Source of the DNA: Brevibacillus reuszeri
GTDB lineage: Bacteria; Bacillota; Bacilli; Brevibacillales; Brevibacillaceae
DNA length: 64,000 bases
Direction of reading: 5' to 3'
Assembly: GCF_002897295.1 (NCBI RefSeq)
Contig: NZ_BEXF01000001.1
Span: 248,001-312,000 of the forward strand
The notes below the pieces were generated by a model. That model worked only from the letters and a program-made list of their open reading frames with translations. It did not search any database and had not been told where the DNA came from. Positions 50,494 to 59,647 of the stretch are shown in pieces. The number at the start of each line of letters is the position of its first letter. The first letter of the stretch is position 1. The position numbers and the translations under genes were made by a program.

Positions 50494-51759
50494 TTGAATT
50501 TTACGTTTGCTGTAATTGGACCCAAGCTGTTAGTCGATGACATCTGTGAAGTATTGGAGGAGTTCTCGTATATCGAGCCGACCAAGCTCATCTATGACTC
50601 GGAAAAAAACGTCCGCGATCTGCTCCAGGAAAGTATGGAAGTCTACGATGTGTACTTTTTCAGTGGAGATGTACCGTTCCTTCTCTCGCAAGACTTAATC
50701 CCACCTCATTCGTGCTCACTGTTTATACCCTTTGAAGGAACCGAGCTGTACAAAGCCATCATTCAAATTTATCGCCACTATCACTTCTTTCCCATCATCA
50801 GCTTTGACGGAATACCAGCTAAGCATTTGCAAGAATTTTTCGACGAAATCGACGCATCCAACGTAAAGTGGTACTCGAAAAATATGGATGGCTTCCAAAA
50901 CTCCGAGGAGCTGATTGAGCACCATATGAAGCTCTGGCAAGAGGGAGTTATACAGGTCGTTGCCACAAGTATTTACTCCGTTTATCAGCGGCTAAAAAAC
51001 AGTCATGTGCCTGTCTTTTTCATCAAAAGCACAAAGCAGCTCATTCGCGATACCGTCAACAAGTCGCTATGGATGGTGAAGGAGCAGAAGAAGCAGCTGG
51101 CTCAAATCACTGTGCTGCAATTCAAAATCCAGCCTGCCATAGACGGACAACACAAAAAAATAACCGATTTCAGCAAGCGCTTGTTTGCTTCTACGACGAG
51201 TGACGAAGAGGGCGAGTACACGCTTTATACGACGAGAGGACTCGTGGAAAAAGTGACCAAGGACTTCACGAGCTTTCCAATATTAAAAAATAGCAGTGGT
51301 GAGCAAGGGACAATCAATCTCGGGATCGGGATGGGGGAGACGGTGGAGCGCGCCCTGTACAACGCCAATCGGGCCGTTGAGTTTGCCGTACGAAATCCAG
51401 GCAACAGCGCTTATCTCATCGACGATCAGATGAAGGTGCTCGGTCCGCTTGGGACGAGAAATACACTCAACTATTCGCTTATCGATGAAGAGCGAGGAGA
51501 TTACGCCTCAACAACGATGCGCAAGCTGTTTTCCTGGCTGCAGCTCATTCAAAAAAATGAGGTGACGACACGGGAAATCAGTGTCGGGATGAATACAGGA
51601 GAACGCAATGCAGCGCGAATGGTCCAAAAACTGAAGGAAAAAGGGATTGCTGAAGTCATAGGCAGTGAATCTATGAGCCAACGCGGCAGGCCACGACCGA
51701 TTTATCGCATTGATTTGCACCGGTTATCACAGGAAGTAAAAGTCAGGAACAATTTGTAG
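50494..51759 (+). CDS. Putative regulator of the peptide operon (GGDEF-like fold plus winged helix)
   Basis: This 421-aa protein has an N-terminal sensor-like domain (about 1-170), a middle domain with the pattern LGIGMGETVERALYNANRA (a degenerate nucleotide-cyclase/GGDEF-like fold) and a C-terminal winged helix (about 345-412, TTREISVGMNTGERNAARMVQKL and GRPRPIYRI). It lies 19 nt before dppB and ~290 nt from the previous gene, so it may control the operon. I do not recognise a named family. TTG 50494 follows GAAGGTGAT. Confidence 0.55.
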   Translation: MNFTFAVIGPKLLVDDICEVLEEFSYIEPTKLIYDSEKNVRDLLQESMEVYDVYFFSGDVPFLLSQDLIPPHSCSLFIPFEGTELYKAIIQIYRHYHFFPIISFDGIPAKHLQEFFDEIDASNVKWYSKNMDGFQNSEELIEHHMKLWQEGVIQVVATSIYSVYQRLKNSHVPVFFIKSTKQLIRDTVNKSLWMVKEQKKQLAQITVLQFKIQPAIDGQHKKITDFSKRLFASTTSDEEGEYTLYTTRGLVEKVTKDFTSFPILKNSSGEQGTINLGIGMGETVERALYNANRAVEFAVRNPGNSAYLIDDQMKVLGPLGTRNTLNYSLIDEERGDYASTTMRKLFSWLQLIQKNEVTTREISVGMNTGERNAARMVQKLKEKGIAEVIGSESMSQRGRPRPIYRIDLHRLSQEVKVRNNL

Positions 51760-51778
51760 ACCCAAAAGGAGGTACGAG

Positions 51779-52705
51779 ATGGCAGGTTATATCGTAAAAC
51801 GGTTATTCGCGAGTATCTTGACGATGTTTGTTCTTGTGACGATCACCTTTTTCCTGATGCACGCTGTACCCGGTGGCCCTTTCAGTCCCGCTGAGGAGAG
51901 GAAAGTGCCGAAGAGCGTCATGGAGAAAATGGAAGCAAAGTTTGGGCTGAATGAACCGCTTGGCGTGCAATACGTGAACTATCTAAAAAGCATCGCGCAG
52001 GGGGATCTCGGCTTTTCGTTCAAGCAGGCTGACGTCACGGTAAACGAGCTGATTTCTCGCGGGTTTCCTGTATCAGCAAAAGTCGGAATTGTGGCGATCA
52101 TCATCGCACTGATCATCGGCATGCTGCTCGGGATTACGTCCGCGATCAAGCGGGGGAAATGGGCGGATTGGACGTCGATGATTTTTGCGACAGTCGGTAT
52201 TTCCATTCCGAACTTCGTGCTTACCGTCTTAATGATGTTTTTGTTCGCAGTCGTATTGAAGCTGCTGCCAACATACGGATTGTCTAGCTGGAAGCACTAT
52301 ATTTTGCCCGTTATTGGGCTTGCCTTTGGTCCGATTGCGTATATTGCGAGGCTGATGAGGTCCAGCATGCTCGAGGTGATGCGCCAAGACTACATCCTGA
52401 CAGCCAGAGCCAAAGGGGTTCCCGAATACCGCGTCATTTTCAAACACGCATTGAAGAATGCCATCATTCCGATCGTTACGTATTTGGGTCCGCTTGTGGC
52501 TGCGCTTTTGACTGGCAGCTTTATTGTAGAAAGAGTGTTCTCGATTCCAGGCATAGGCAGGGATTTCGTAACAGGGATCAGTGATCGCGATTATTCCGTC
52601 ATCCTGGGACTGACCGTCTTTCTTGGATTGTTTATCATCATTGCGAATTTTATCGTAGACATTCTTTATGCCGTGATCGACCGGCGGGTAAAAATTGAGG
52701 AGTAG
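51779..52705 (+). CDS. dppB: Dipeptide/oligopeptide ABC transporter permease DppB
   Basis: This 308-aa inner-membrane permease has six membrane segments and the OppB/DppB family EAA loop (YILTARAKGVPEYRVIFKHALKNA). With DppC it forms the channel for peptides. AAAGGAGG lies 9 nt upstream of the ATG. It begins a run of transporter genes. Confidence 0.93.
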   Translation: MAGYIVKRLFASILTMFVLVTITFFLMHAVPGGPFSPAEERKVPKSVMEKMEAKFGLNEPLGVQYVNYLKSIAQGDLGFSFKQADVTVNELISRGFPVSAKVGIVAIIIALIIGMLLGITSAIKRGKWADWTSMIFATVGISIPNFVLTVLMMFLFAVVLKLLPTYGLSSWKHYILPVIGLAFGPIAYIARLMRSSMLEVMRQDYILTARAKGVPEYRVIFKHALKNAIIPIVTYLGPLVAALLTGSFIVERVFSIPGIGRDFVTGISDRDYSVILGLTVFLGLFIIIANFIVDILYAVIDRRVKIEE

Positions 52706-52716
52706 GAGGTGACTGG

Positions 52717-53694
52717 ATGAATTACGCAGCAAAGCGAAGTGAAGGAGCTGTTCCGCTCTCTGACCTGAATCAGGCATGGGCAGAGCTGCCGGATGAGGAT
52801 TTTTCCAAGCTGGATGAAACGACGAAACAGACGGAAACGTTATCTCGTCCGAGCAAATCGTATTGGCAGGATGCATGGAGCAGGTTCCGTAAAGATCCGC
52901 TGGCGATGATTGGTTTATTCGTTCTCTTAGCCATTACAGTCGCAGCGATACTGGGTCCGATGCTTTCGCAGTACACGTACGATGGACAGGATATTGCGCG
53001 TCAAAACCAAGGACCGTCCGCAGAGCATTGGTTCGGAACGGACAAATTCGGGCGTGACATATTCGTCCGCGCGATGTATGGAGCTAGGATCAGTTTGACG
53101 ATTGGGGTTGCTGCTGCAGCCATCAATCTGGTGATCGGCGTGATCTATGGAGGAATTTCAGGTTATTTCGGCGGCAAAGTAGATATGATCATGATGCGTA
53201 TTGTTGATATTTTGATCGGAGTACCTGAGCTTTTGTACATTATCCTTCTCATGATGTTTTTGGGGAACACGATTGAAAGCATACTGCTCGCCATGTCGCT
53301 TACCTATTGGATCGGCACGGCACGAATGGTGCGCTCGCAGGTCATCACACTCAAGCATCAGGAGTATGTTCTGGCGGCAAGGGCAACAGGGTCATCCAAT
53401 ATGAGAATCCTGTTCAAGCATCTCATTCCGAACAGCATGGGACCAATCATCGTGACCGTAACGTTTTTAGTTCCTTCGGCAATATTCACGGAAGCCTTTC
53501 TCAGCTTTTTGGGGATCGGGATTCAGGTGCCGATGGCCAGCTGGGGCACGCTCGTAAACGATGCCATTCCGACGATATTTACTCAGCCCTATCAGATGCT
53601 TTTCCCGGCTATCGCTATCAGTATTACGATGTTTGCGCTGAACTTCATCGGCGATGGACTGCGTGATGCCTTGGATCCGAGGTTAAAGAAATAA
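52717..53694 (+). CDS. dppC: Dipeptide/oligopeptide ABC transporter permease DppC
   Basis: This 325-aa permease carries the family signatures: N-terminal OppC domain, DWFGTDKFGRDIFVR-like segment (HWFGTDKFGRDIF), and the EAA loop (YVLAARATGSSNMRILFKHLIPN). It starts 11 nt after dppB. The cytoplasmic N-terminal extension (~60 aa) is longer than usual. Confidence 0.93.
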   Translation: MNYAAKRSEGAVPLSDLNQAWAELPDEDFSKLDETTKQTETLSRPSKSYWQDAWSRFRKDPLAMIGLFVLLAITVAAILGPMLSQYTYDGQDIARQNQGPSAEHWFGTDKFGRDIFVRAMYGARISLTIGVAAAAINLVIGVIYGGISGYFGGKVDMIMMRIVDILIGVPELLYIILLMMFLGNTIESILLAMSLTYWIGTARMVRSQVITLKHQEYVLAARATGSSNMRILFKHLIPNSMGPIIVTVTFLVPSAIFTEAFLSFLGIGIQVPMASWGTLVNDAIPTIFTQPYQMLFPAIAISITMFALNFIGDGLRDALDPRLKK

Positions 53695-53707
53695 AGGCGG
53701 TGTTAAC

Positions 53708-54706
53708 GTGAAATTACTCCAGGTACAGAATCTGAGAACGACGTTTCATATAGATGCAGGGCAAGTGCAGGCAGTCAGGGGCATTACCTTTCACGTGAAT
53801 AAAGGAGAATCGATCGGGATCGTTGGAGAGTCAGGCTCGGGCAAAAGCGTATCCATGCTGTCGCTTTTGAAGCTCCTCCCAGGAAATGCCCGGCTGGAGG
53901 CGGATAGCATTCAGTTCGATGAAACTGAGCTCGTACACACCGACCAAAAAGCAATGAGAAAAATGCTAGGAAAAGACATCGGCATGATTTTTCAGGACCC
54001 GATGACGTCCTTAAATCCGCTTTTTACAATCGGCGATCAAATCATAGAACCACTGCGCATTCATCAAAAACTGTCAAAGGAAGCTGCACGTAAAAAAGCG
54101 ATTGAAATTTTGCGGATGGTCGAAATCCCAAGTCCAGAGAGCAGGCTGAAGCAGTACCCCCATGAATTTTCCGGAGGGATGAGACAGCGGGTCATGATTG
54201 CGATTGCCTTGTCCTGTTCGCCCAAACTGCTGATTGCCGACGAACCGACGACGGCGCTGGATGTGACGATTCAGGCACAAATTTTGGACCTGATGCGCGA
54301 TCTCAAAAACAAGCTGAATGTCTCGATCGTCATGATTACGCATGATCTCGGAGTGATTGCCAATATGTGCAACCGGATCGTGGTCATGTACGGTGGAACC
54401 ATCGTCGAGCAGGGAACGACCAGAGAAATTTTTTACGAGCCAAAGCATCCCTATACGTGGGGACTATTGCGATCCATCCCGCAGTTTTCAGAGGGAGAAA
54501 AGAAGAAGCTCATTTCCATTCCGGGAAGCCCTCCTGATTTGCTGAGGCCACCAGCAGGCTGTGCTTTTACTGCTCGGTGTCCGTATGCCATGAAGGTTTG
54601 TGAAAAGCTTCCTCCTCCGCAGGTTACGTTGTCTGAAACACATCAGGCAGCATGCTGGCTCATGCATCCGAAAGCACAGCCCCACGCGAAAGAGGTGATC
54701 AGCTAA
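53708..54706 (+). CDS. dppD: Peptide ABC transporter ATPase DppD
   Basis: This 332-aa ATPase has Walker A GESGSGKS, signature HEFSGGMRQR and Walker B LLIADEPTTALD. The C-terminal region holds the Cys-containing oligopeptide/dipeptide extension (CAFTARCPYAMKVC). It starts 13 nt after dppC. It energises peptide import. Confidence 0.93.
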   Translation: MKLLQVQNLRTTFHIDAGQVQAVRGITFHVNKGESIGIVGESGSGKSVSMLSLLKLLPGNARLEADSIQFDETELVHTDQKAMRKMLGKDIGMIFQDPMTSLNPLFTIGDQIIEPLRIHQKLSKEAARKKAIEILRMVEIPSPESRLKQYPHEFSGGMRQRVMIAIALSCSPKLLIADEPTTALDVTIQAQILDLMRDLKNKLNVSIVMITHDLGVIANMCNRIVVMYGGTIVEQGTTREIFYEPKHPYTWGLLRSIPQFSEGEKKKLISIPGSPPDLLRPPAGCAFTARCPYAMKVCEKLPPPQVTLSETHQAACWLMHPKAQPHAKEVIS

Positions 54707-55689
54707 TGGGGGATGACAATCAAGCTCTGGTCGAGGTTCGCAATCTAAAGAAGTATTTTGAAGTGAAGAAAAGCTTTCTCGGCCGTAATTCCACGCAGTT
54801 AAAGGCAGTGGACAATGTTAGCTTTTCCATCTCCAAGGGGGAGACGTTTGGCTTGGTCGGGGAGTCCGGGTGTGGCAAGACGACGATCGGCAGAACGCTG
54901 TTAAAGCTGTACGAACCGACAGCCGGCGATATTTTGTACAAAGGCCAGTCGATCAGCAGCCTAAACCACAAAGAGATGCTTCCTTACCGCAAGAAGATGC
55001 AGATGATCTTTCAAGACCCGTACGCATCGCTTGATCCGCGTATGACGATTGCAGAGATCATCGGAGATCCGCTGGTGGTACATAACATCTATCAAGGCAA
55101 AGACCGGATCGATCGCGTCAAGGAGCTGATCGAGCTGGTGGGACTAAAAGCGGACCATCTCAATCGCTATCCGCATGAATTTTCCGGCGGGCAGCGCCAA
55201 CGGATCGGGATTGCGCGGGCATTGGCAGTCGAGCCTGAATTCATCGTATGTGATGAGCCGATATCCGCACTGGACGTGTCCATTCAAGCGCAAGTAGTAA
55301 ACATGCTTGAGGAGCTCCAGGAACGTTTTGGACTGACCTATCTGTTTGTCTCCCACGATTTGTCGATGGTAAGACATATCTCACACAAGGTAGGGGTCAT
55401 GTACTTGGGGAGCTTGGTGGAGTACGCCGAGGTCAATGATCTTTATACGAATATGCAGCATCCTTACACAAGAGCGCTGCTGTCTGCGGTGCCCATTGCT
55501 GATCCGGATACAGCGGAGCGCAGCGAACGGATACACCTGCAAGGAGACGTGCCAAGCCCGATGAATCCTCCGAGCGGATGTGCATTTCGGACGCGCTGCG
55601 CCTATGCAATGAGCAGGTGTGCAGAGGAAAAGCCGGGCTTGCGCGATATCGGAAATGGGCACGTCGTTGCATGTCATCTGATTGATTAA
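54706..55689 (+). CDS. dppF: Peptide ABC transporter ATPase DppF
   Basis: This 327-aa second ATPase has Walker A GESGCGKTT, signature FSGGQRQR and Walker B VCDEPISALD, with the same Cys extension (CAFRTRCAYAMSRC). Its ATG overlaps the dppD stop (TAATG). Two ATPases, DppD and DppF, form the heterodimer. Confidence 0.93.
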   Translation: MGDDNQALVEVRNLKKYFEVKKSFLGRNSTQLKAVDNVSFSISKGETFGLVGESGCGKTTIGRTLLKLYEPTAGDILYKGQSISSLNHKEMLPYRKKMQMIFQDPYASLDPRMTIAEIIGDPLVVHNIYQGKDRIDRVKELIELVGLKADHLNRYPHEFSGGQRQRIGIARALAVEPEFIVCDEPISALDVSIQAQVVNMLEELQERFGLTYLFVSHDLSMVRHISHKVGVMYLGSLVEYAEVNDLYTNMQHPYTRALLSAVPIADPDTAERSERIHLQGDVPSPMNPPSGCAFRTRCAYAMSRCAEEKPGLRDIGNGHVVACHLID

Positions 55690-55773
55690 TGGATAGTGGC
55701 ACCATTCGTGAGGATATGAATGCTGTTTCCTTTTCGACAGCTCATATAACAATAAAAATATGGGGGGAAGAGT

Positions 55774-57432
55774 ATGAAAAAAAGGATGGGCTTGGTACTG
55801 GCAACGCTTCTTGCGATCACATCCGTCACTGCCGGATGCAGCAGCTCCAGCACGGCACCACAAGGTCAGCAAAACCAGCAGCAAAGTGCACCGAAAACAG
55901 AGGGTGAAAAACCGGCTGCTGAGCAAAAGATTATTTACGCATTGAGTCAGGAACCAGAGCAGATGGACCCAACATTAAACGTGTATTCGCGCTCCTCAAT
56001 TGTTCTCCAAAACTTGTTCAGAGGGCTTTATAAAATTGATGAATCAGGGAAAAAGCCGATTCCTTCCCTGGCCGAATCGTCTGAGCTGGATTCGACAGGA
56101 ACCAAGTACACCTTCAAGATTAACAAAAACGCCAAGTGGTCTGATGGTAAGCAAGTAACCGCGCAGGATTTTGAATATTCCTGGAAGCGTGTGCTGGACC
56201 CAGAGGTTGCTTCAGGCGCCGCGTTTTACCTGTACTATCTGAAAAACGGAAAAGCGTACAACGAGAAAAAGGCTAGCGCGGATGACGTAGGGGTAAAAGC
56301 CATAGACGATACGACTCTCGAGGTAACGCTGGAAAATCCAACACCGTACTTCCTGGAGCTGTTGTGTGTCACAGCTTATTATCCGGTACGAAAAGACGCA
56401 GTAGAAAAAGAAGGCTGGACGAAATCTCCTGAGACTTATTTGACGACAGGACCGTTCATGCTGACGGAACTCCGACCAAAAGAAAAATATGTGCTAAAGA
56501 AAAACCCGAACTATCTGGAAGCAGACAAAGTGAAGCTGGAGACGCTGGAAATTGTGTTTATCGAGTCCAACGAGGCTGAGCTGGCTGCCTACACCAACGA
56601 TGAAATTCAGGTCTCTGACAACATCAGCCCTGAAGGAATGAAGCAGTATCAGAATACACCTGATTTCTACTCGATTCCGCGGATTGGCATGCAGTATTTT
56701 GACTTCAATGCGTCCAAGAAGCCTTTTGATGATGCAAGAGTTCGCAAGGCATTCAGCATGTCTATCAACCGCGACCAGATCATCAAGAGCATTATCCAGT
56801 CTGTAGAAAAACCAGCGTTTGGAATGGTGCCTTACGGAATACCACACGGGGTGCAAAAGGATAAGGAATATCGAGATGTAGTCGGAAACCTGTTTAGCGA
56901 AAACGTAGACGAAGCGAAGAAACTGCTTGCTGAGGCAGGCTACCCGGACGGCAAAGGAATGCCTGAGGTTACGTTGATCGTCATGGCAAGCCAGTCCGAT
57001 AAAGATATTGCGCAAGCCTTCCAAAGCATGTGGAAACAAAATTTGGGCGTAGACGTAACTATCAAAACGTTCGAATCCAAAGTTTATTGGGATGAAATTG
57101 ATAATGGCGACTTCAACATCGCTTCTGACGGTTGGACAGGTGACTATCCAGACCCAATGACCAATCTCGACATTTTCGAAGGGGTCAATACAGCCGATGA
57201 TATGCGTTGGAACAGTGCAGAATACGACCGCCTCCTGGAAGAGAATCGCAAAATCTCCGATCAGGCTAAACGGATGGAGAACTTTGCCAAGGCAGAGAAA
57301 ATCCTGGCGGATGAAATGCCACTCATGCCGGTTCGCTTCTTCGAGGATCAGTTCCTGGCGAAGCCAAATGTCAAAGGTGTTTTGAAAAACTACATCGGCC
57401 ATACGATCTTTGAATACGCGTATGTAGAATAA
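55774..57432 (+). CDS. dppE: Peptide-binding lipoprotein DppE/OppA
   Basis: This 552-aa solute-binding lipoprotein has a lipobox VTAGC (Cys about residue 24), a Gln/Ser linker and an SBP_bac_5 domain with the signature LAESSELDSTGTKYTFKINK and FAKGK-type core. It delivers peptides to the DppBCDF transporter. GGGGGGAAG lies upstream of the ATG. Family typical length. Confidence 0.93.
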   Translation: MKKRMGLVLATLLAITSVTAGCSSSSTAPQGQQNQQQSAPKTEGEKPAAEQKIIYALSQEPEQMDPTLNVYSRSSIVLQNLFRGLYKIDESGKKPIPSLAESSELDSTGTKYTFKINKNAKWSDGKQVTAQDFEYSWKRVLDPEVASGAAFYLYYLKNGKAYNEKKASADDVGVKAIDDTTLEVTLENPTPYFLELLCVTAYYPVRKDAVEKEGWTKSPETYLTTGPFMLTELRPKEKYVLKKNPNYLEADKVKLETLEIVFIESNEAELAAYTNDEIQVSDNISPEGMKQYQNTPDFYSIPRIGMQYFDFNASKKPFDDARVRKAFSMSINRDQIIKSIIQSVEKPAFGMVPYGIPHGVQKDKEYRDVVGNLFSENVDEAKKLLAEAGYPDGKGMPEVTLIVMASQSDKDIAQAFQSMWKQNLGVDVTIKTFESKVYWDEIDNGDFNIASDGWTGDYPDPMTNLDIFEGVNTADDMRWNSAEYDRLLEENRKISDQAKRMENFAKAEKILADEMPLMPVRFFEDQFLAKPNVKGVLKNYIGHTIFEYAYVE

Positions 57433-57500
57433 TTCATTTGAACAGGGGAGGGTCGGGAAGCGATGGCTTTTCGACCTTGCCTCTTGAGGGAGAAGCAAAC

Positions 57501-58232
57501 ATGAGACCGATTATTGGCGTAACGACTTTTTTATCGGAGCAATCAAAGTACAGCACCGTAAGCCGAAACTACATCGATTCGATTTATGCTGCAGGGGGCT
57601 TGCCCGTCAATATTCCCATCATTTCGAATGAGTCGAATTACGACGATTACATACAAATGCTGGACGGACTTCTTTTTACGGGAGGAAACGATATTGCTCC
57701 TTATTATTTCGGGGAGAATCCGGTTCGGGAGCTGAATTCGATGTCCTCGATTCGAGACGAGTATGAGTTTTCTCTGTTTAAAGCCGCCTATGAGAAAAAC
57801 ATGCCGATCTTCGGGATCTGCCGCGGTATTCAATTGATCAACGTAGCGATGGACGGAAGTCTCTATCAGGACATTTACAGCCAATGTCCAGGTACTCTGG
57901 GACATTCACCGGAGCATACGGCTTCGGATGAGTTCTATCACGCTGTGCAGATCAAAGTGGACACGCAGCTCTATGAAATTTTTGGCGAGGAGCGGATTTT
58001 TACCAATTCCTTTCACCATCAATCTGTCAAAAAGCTAGGGAACAATCTGATCGCGACCGCGTATTCCGAGGATGGCATTGTAGAGGCGATTGAGAGCACA
58101 GAGGATCGATTCTTGCTCGGGGTTCAATGGCATCCAGAGTGCATGACCAAGCGGCATCCGATGTTCCTGAAGCTGTTCCGGGCGTTTGTCGAGGCATCGG
58201 TTCAATACAAACAAAAGGAGGTTTCTGTATGA
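57501..58232 (+). CDS. Class I glutamine amidotransferase-like hydrolase (peptidase C26)
   Basis: This 243-aa hydrolase of the gamma-glutamyl hydrolase/PuuD group has the nucleophile Cys107 in GICRGIQL, and His and Glu in QWHPEC near the C-terminus. Family members cleave gamma-glutamyl amides such as gamma-Glu-GABA or gamma-glutamyl peptides. Within the dpp operon it probably acts on imported peptides with gamma-glutamyl bonds. ATG 57501 is chosen because GAGGGAGAAG lies about 8 nt upstream. It overlaps the next gene by 4 nt (ATGA). Confidence 0.85.
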   Translation: MRPIIGVTTFLSEQSKYSTVSRNYIDSIYAAGGLPVNIPIISNESNYDDYIQMLDGLLFTGGNDIAPYYFGENPVRELNSMSSIRDEYEFSLFKAAYEKNMPIFGICRGIQLINVAMDGSLYQDIYSQCPGTLGHSPEHTASDEFYHAVQIKVDTQLYEIFGEERIFTNSFHHQSVKKLGNNLIATAYSEDGIVEAIESTEDRFLLGVQWHPECMTKRHPMFLKLFRAFVEASVQYKQKEVSV

Positions 58233-59026
58233 AAGTGTTCATCAGTGCAGATTTGGAAGGGGTAGCTGGCATCGTCAACTGGAGCGAGGCTGACATTGAA
58301 AGCCCGTTTAGCAAATATTTTACCGAGCAAATGACGAAAGAAGTGAATGCTGCCTGCGAAGCGGCGATTGCGGCAGGAGTGGAAGATATTTTGATCAAGG
58401 ATGCCCATAGTACAGCGAGAAACCTGGACCCGTCGAAGCTTCCCGAGCAGGTAAAGATATTGCGGGGCTGGACGCGCGACCCTTACTCGATGATGGCAGG
58501 GCTAGATGACAGCTTTGATGGCGTATTTTTTATCGGCTATCACTCAGCAGCAGGAGCCAATGGAAACCCGCTGGCGCACACCATGAACATGCAAAATGAG
58601 TATGTGAAGATCAATGGGGAAATCGCCAGCGAAATGTTAATCAATGCGTATACGGCTGCGTCTATGGGTGTTCCCGTCCTCTTGGCTACCGGAGACAAGA
58701 TGATTTGCGAAGACGCACTGAAAATCAACCCGCATATTAAAACCGTGCCGGTGAGCGAAGGAATTGGCAATGCCTCCATCTCGATTCACCCACAGGTTGC
58801 TCTCAAAAAGATCAAGGAGCAGGTTCAGGCAGCTCTCTCAGATGACCTTGGCAAATACAAAATTGAGCTGCCCGAATCGTTCCACGTAGAGATCGTCTTC
58901 CGCGAGCATTATTTGGCGCGTCGCGGCTCGTTCTACCCGGGTGCCAAACAGACAGGTGCTAAAACGGTTGAATATGAAACGAACGATTATAACGAGGTTC
59001 TGCGGTTTCTGTTCTTTGTGTTGTAA
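58229..59026 (+). CDS. dppA: D-aminopeptidase DppA (M55)
   Basis: This 265-aa zinc enzyme removes N-terminal D-amino acids from peptides. The zinc motif SADLEG (Asp8, Glu10) and later DAHSTA and IGYHSAAGANG with His residues fit the M55 family. ATG 58229 overlaps the previous stop; AAAGGAGG lies 8 nt upstream. In B. subtilis dppA is the first gene of the dpp operon, while here it is the last. Confidence 0.93.
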   Translation: MKVFISADLEGVAGIVNWSEADIESPFSKYFTEQMTKEVNAACEAAIAAGVEDILIKDAHSTARNLDPSKLPEQVKILRGWTRDPYSMMAGLDDSFDGVFFIGYHSAAGANGNPLAHTMNMQNEYVKINGEIASEMLINAYTAASMGVPVLLATGDKMICEDALKINPHIKTVPVSEGIGNASISIHPQVALKKIKEQVQAALSDDLGKYKIELPESFHVEIVFREHYLARRGSFYPGAKQTGAKTVEYETNDYNEVLRFLFFVL

Positions 59027-59037
59027 GGCTCGAAATC

Positions 59038-59086
59038 AAAAAGGCTTATTCCAGCATAAATCAGCGGGAATAAGCCTTTGCTTTTT
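59038..59086. terminator. Bidirectional terminator between dppA and the NUDIX gene
   Basis: AAAGGCTTATTCC pairs with GGAATAAGCCTTT around a ~14-nt loop, with T-rich runs on both sides. Confidence 0.85.
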
Positions 59087-59091
59087 CAAAA

Positions 59092-59562
59092 TCAACTGAC
59101 GATTGGGGTCTTTTTTCCTTCTGCCCAATCAAGAATAAATGCCGCCTGACCGGGGTTAAGCGGATGCGGGAGGCTGTCCTTTGCAAAGAAGCGATGTTCA
59201 GAGCTTTCCAGACCCTCCTGTTTGAGCTCGCCATGATAAGACGCTACCCGAAAGATGATCTGTATGCTAAAAATTTTGTCACCGTTCGGATATTCCCGAA
59301 GACCAATTTCTCCTGAGTATATGCCAAACAGCTCAGGCCCCTCGATGATCAGATCGGTCTCCTCCTGAACCTCTCGATACAGAGTCTCCATGAATGTCTC
59401 ACCGATTTCCATAAGCCCGCCAGGCAAACACCAATTGTTCTGGTCTTTGCGGCGCTGGAGCAGAATACGGCCTTGCTCGTCCTCGATTATGGCGCCACAG
59501 CCGACGGTAATCAGCCGTTCATGTCCAATCATGCGGCGCATCGTTTGAATATAATCATTCAC
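59092..59562 (-). CDS. NUDIX hydrolase
   Basis: This 156-aa protein has the NUDIX box GGLMEIGETFMETLYREVQE (G-x5-E-x7-REUXEE-x-GU pattern, with Glu at its end). It hydrolyses a nucleoside diphosphate linked to another moiety; the substrate is unknown. It is monocistronic and reads toward a shared terminator. Confidence 0.9.
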   Translation of the reverse strand: MNDYIQTMRRMIGHERLITVGCGAIIEDEQGRILLQRRKDQNNWCLPGGLMEIGETFMETLYREVQEETDLIIEGPELFGIYSGEIGLREYPNGDKIFSIQIIFRVASYHGELKQEGLESSEHRFFAKDSLPHPLNPGQAAFILDWAEGKKTPIVS

Positions 59563-59599
59563 CTGGAAAAATCCCCCTCCCTAACCTGGATTGTACAAA

Positions 59600-59637
59600 A
59601 AGAAAACCTGTTTGACCATAGGGCCAACAGGCTTTTG
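59600..59637 (-). terminator. Terminator of yutJ
   Basis: AAGCCTGTT pairs with AACAGGTTTT on the minus strand, with a T-rich tail. It lies just after yutJ. Confidence 0.6.
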
Positions 59638-59647
59638 CATAAAAACA

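Noticed and set aside
56494..57498. 334-codon open frame on the minus strand
   Set aside because: Antisense to the peptide-binding lipoprotein gene dppE; no ribosome binding site or plausible protein features.
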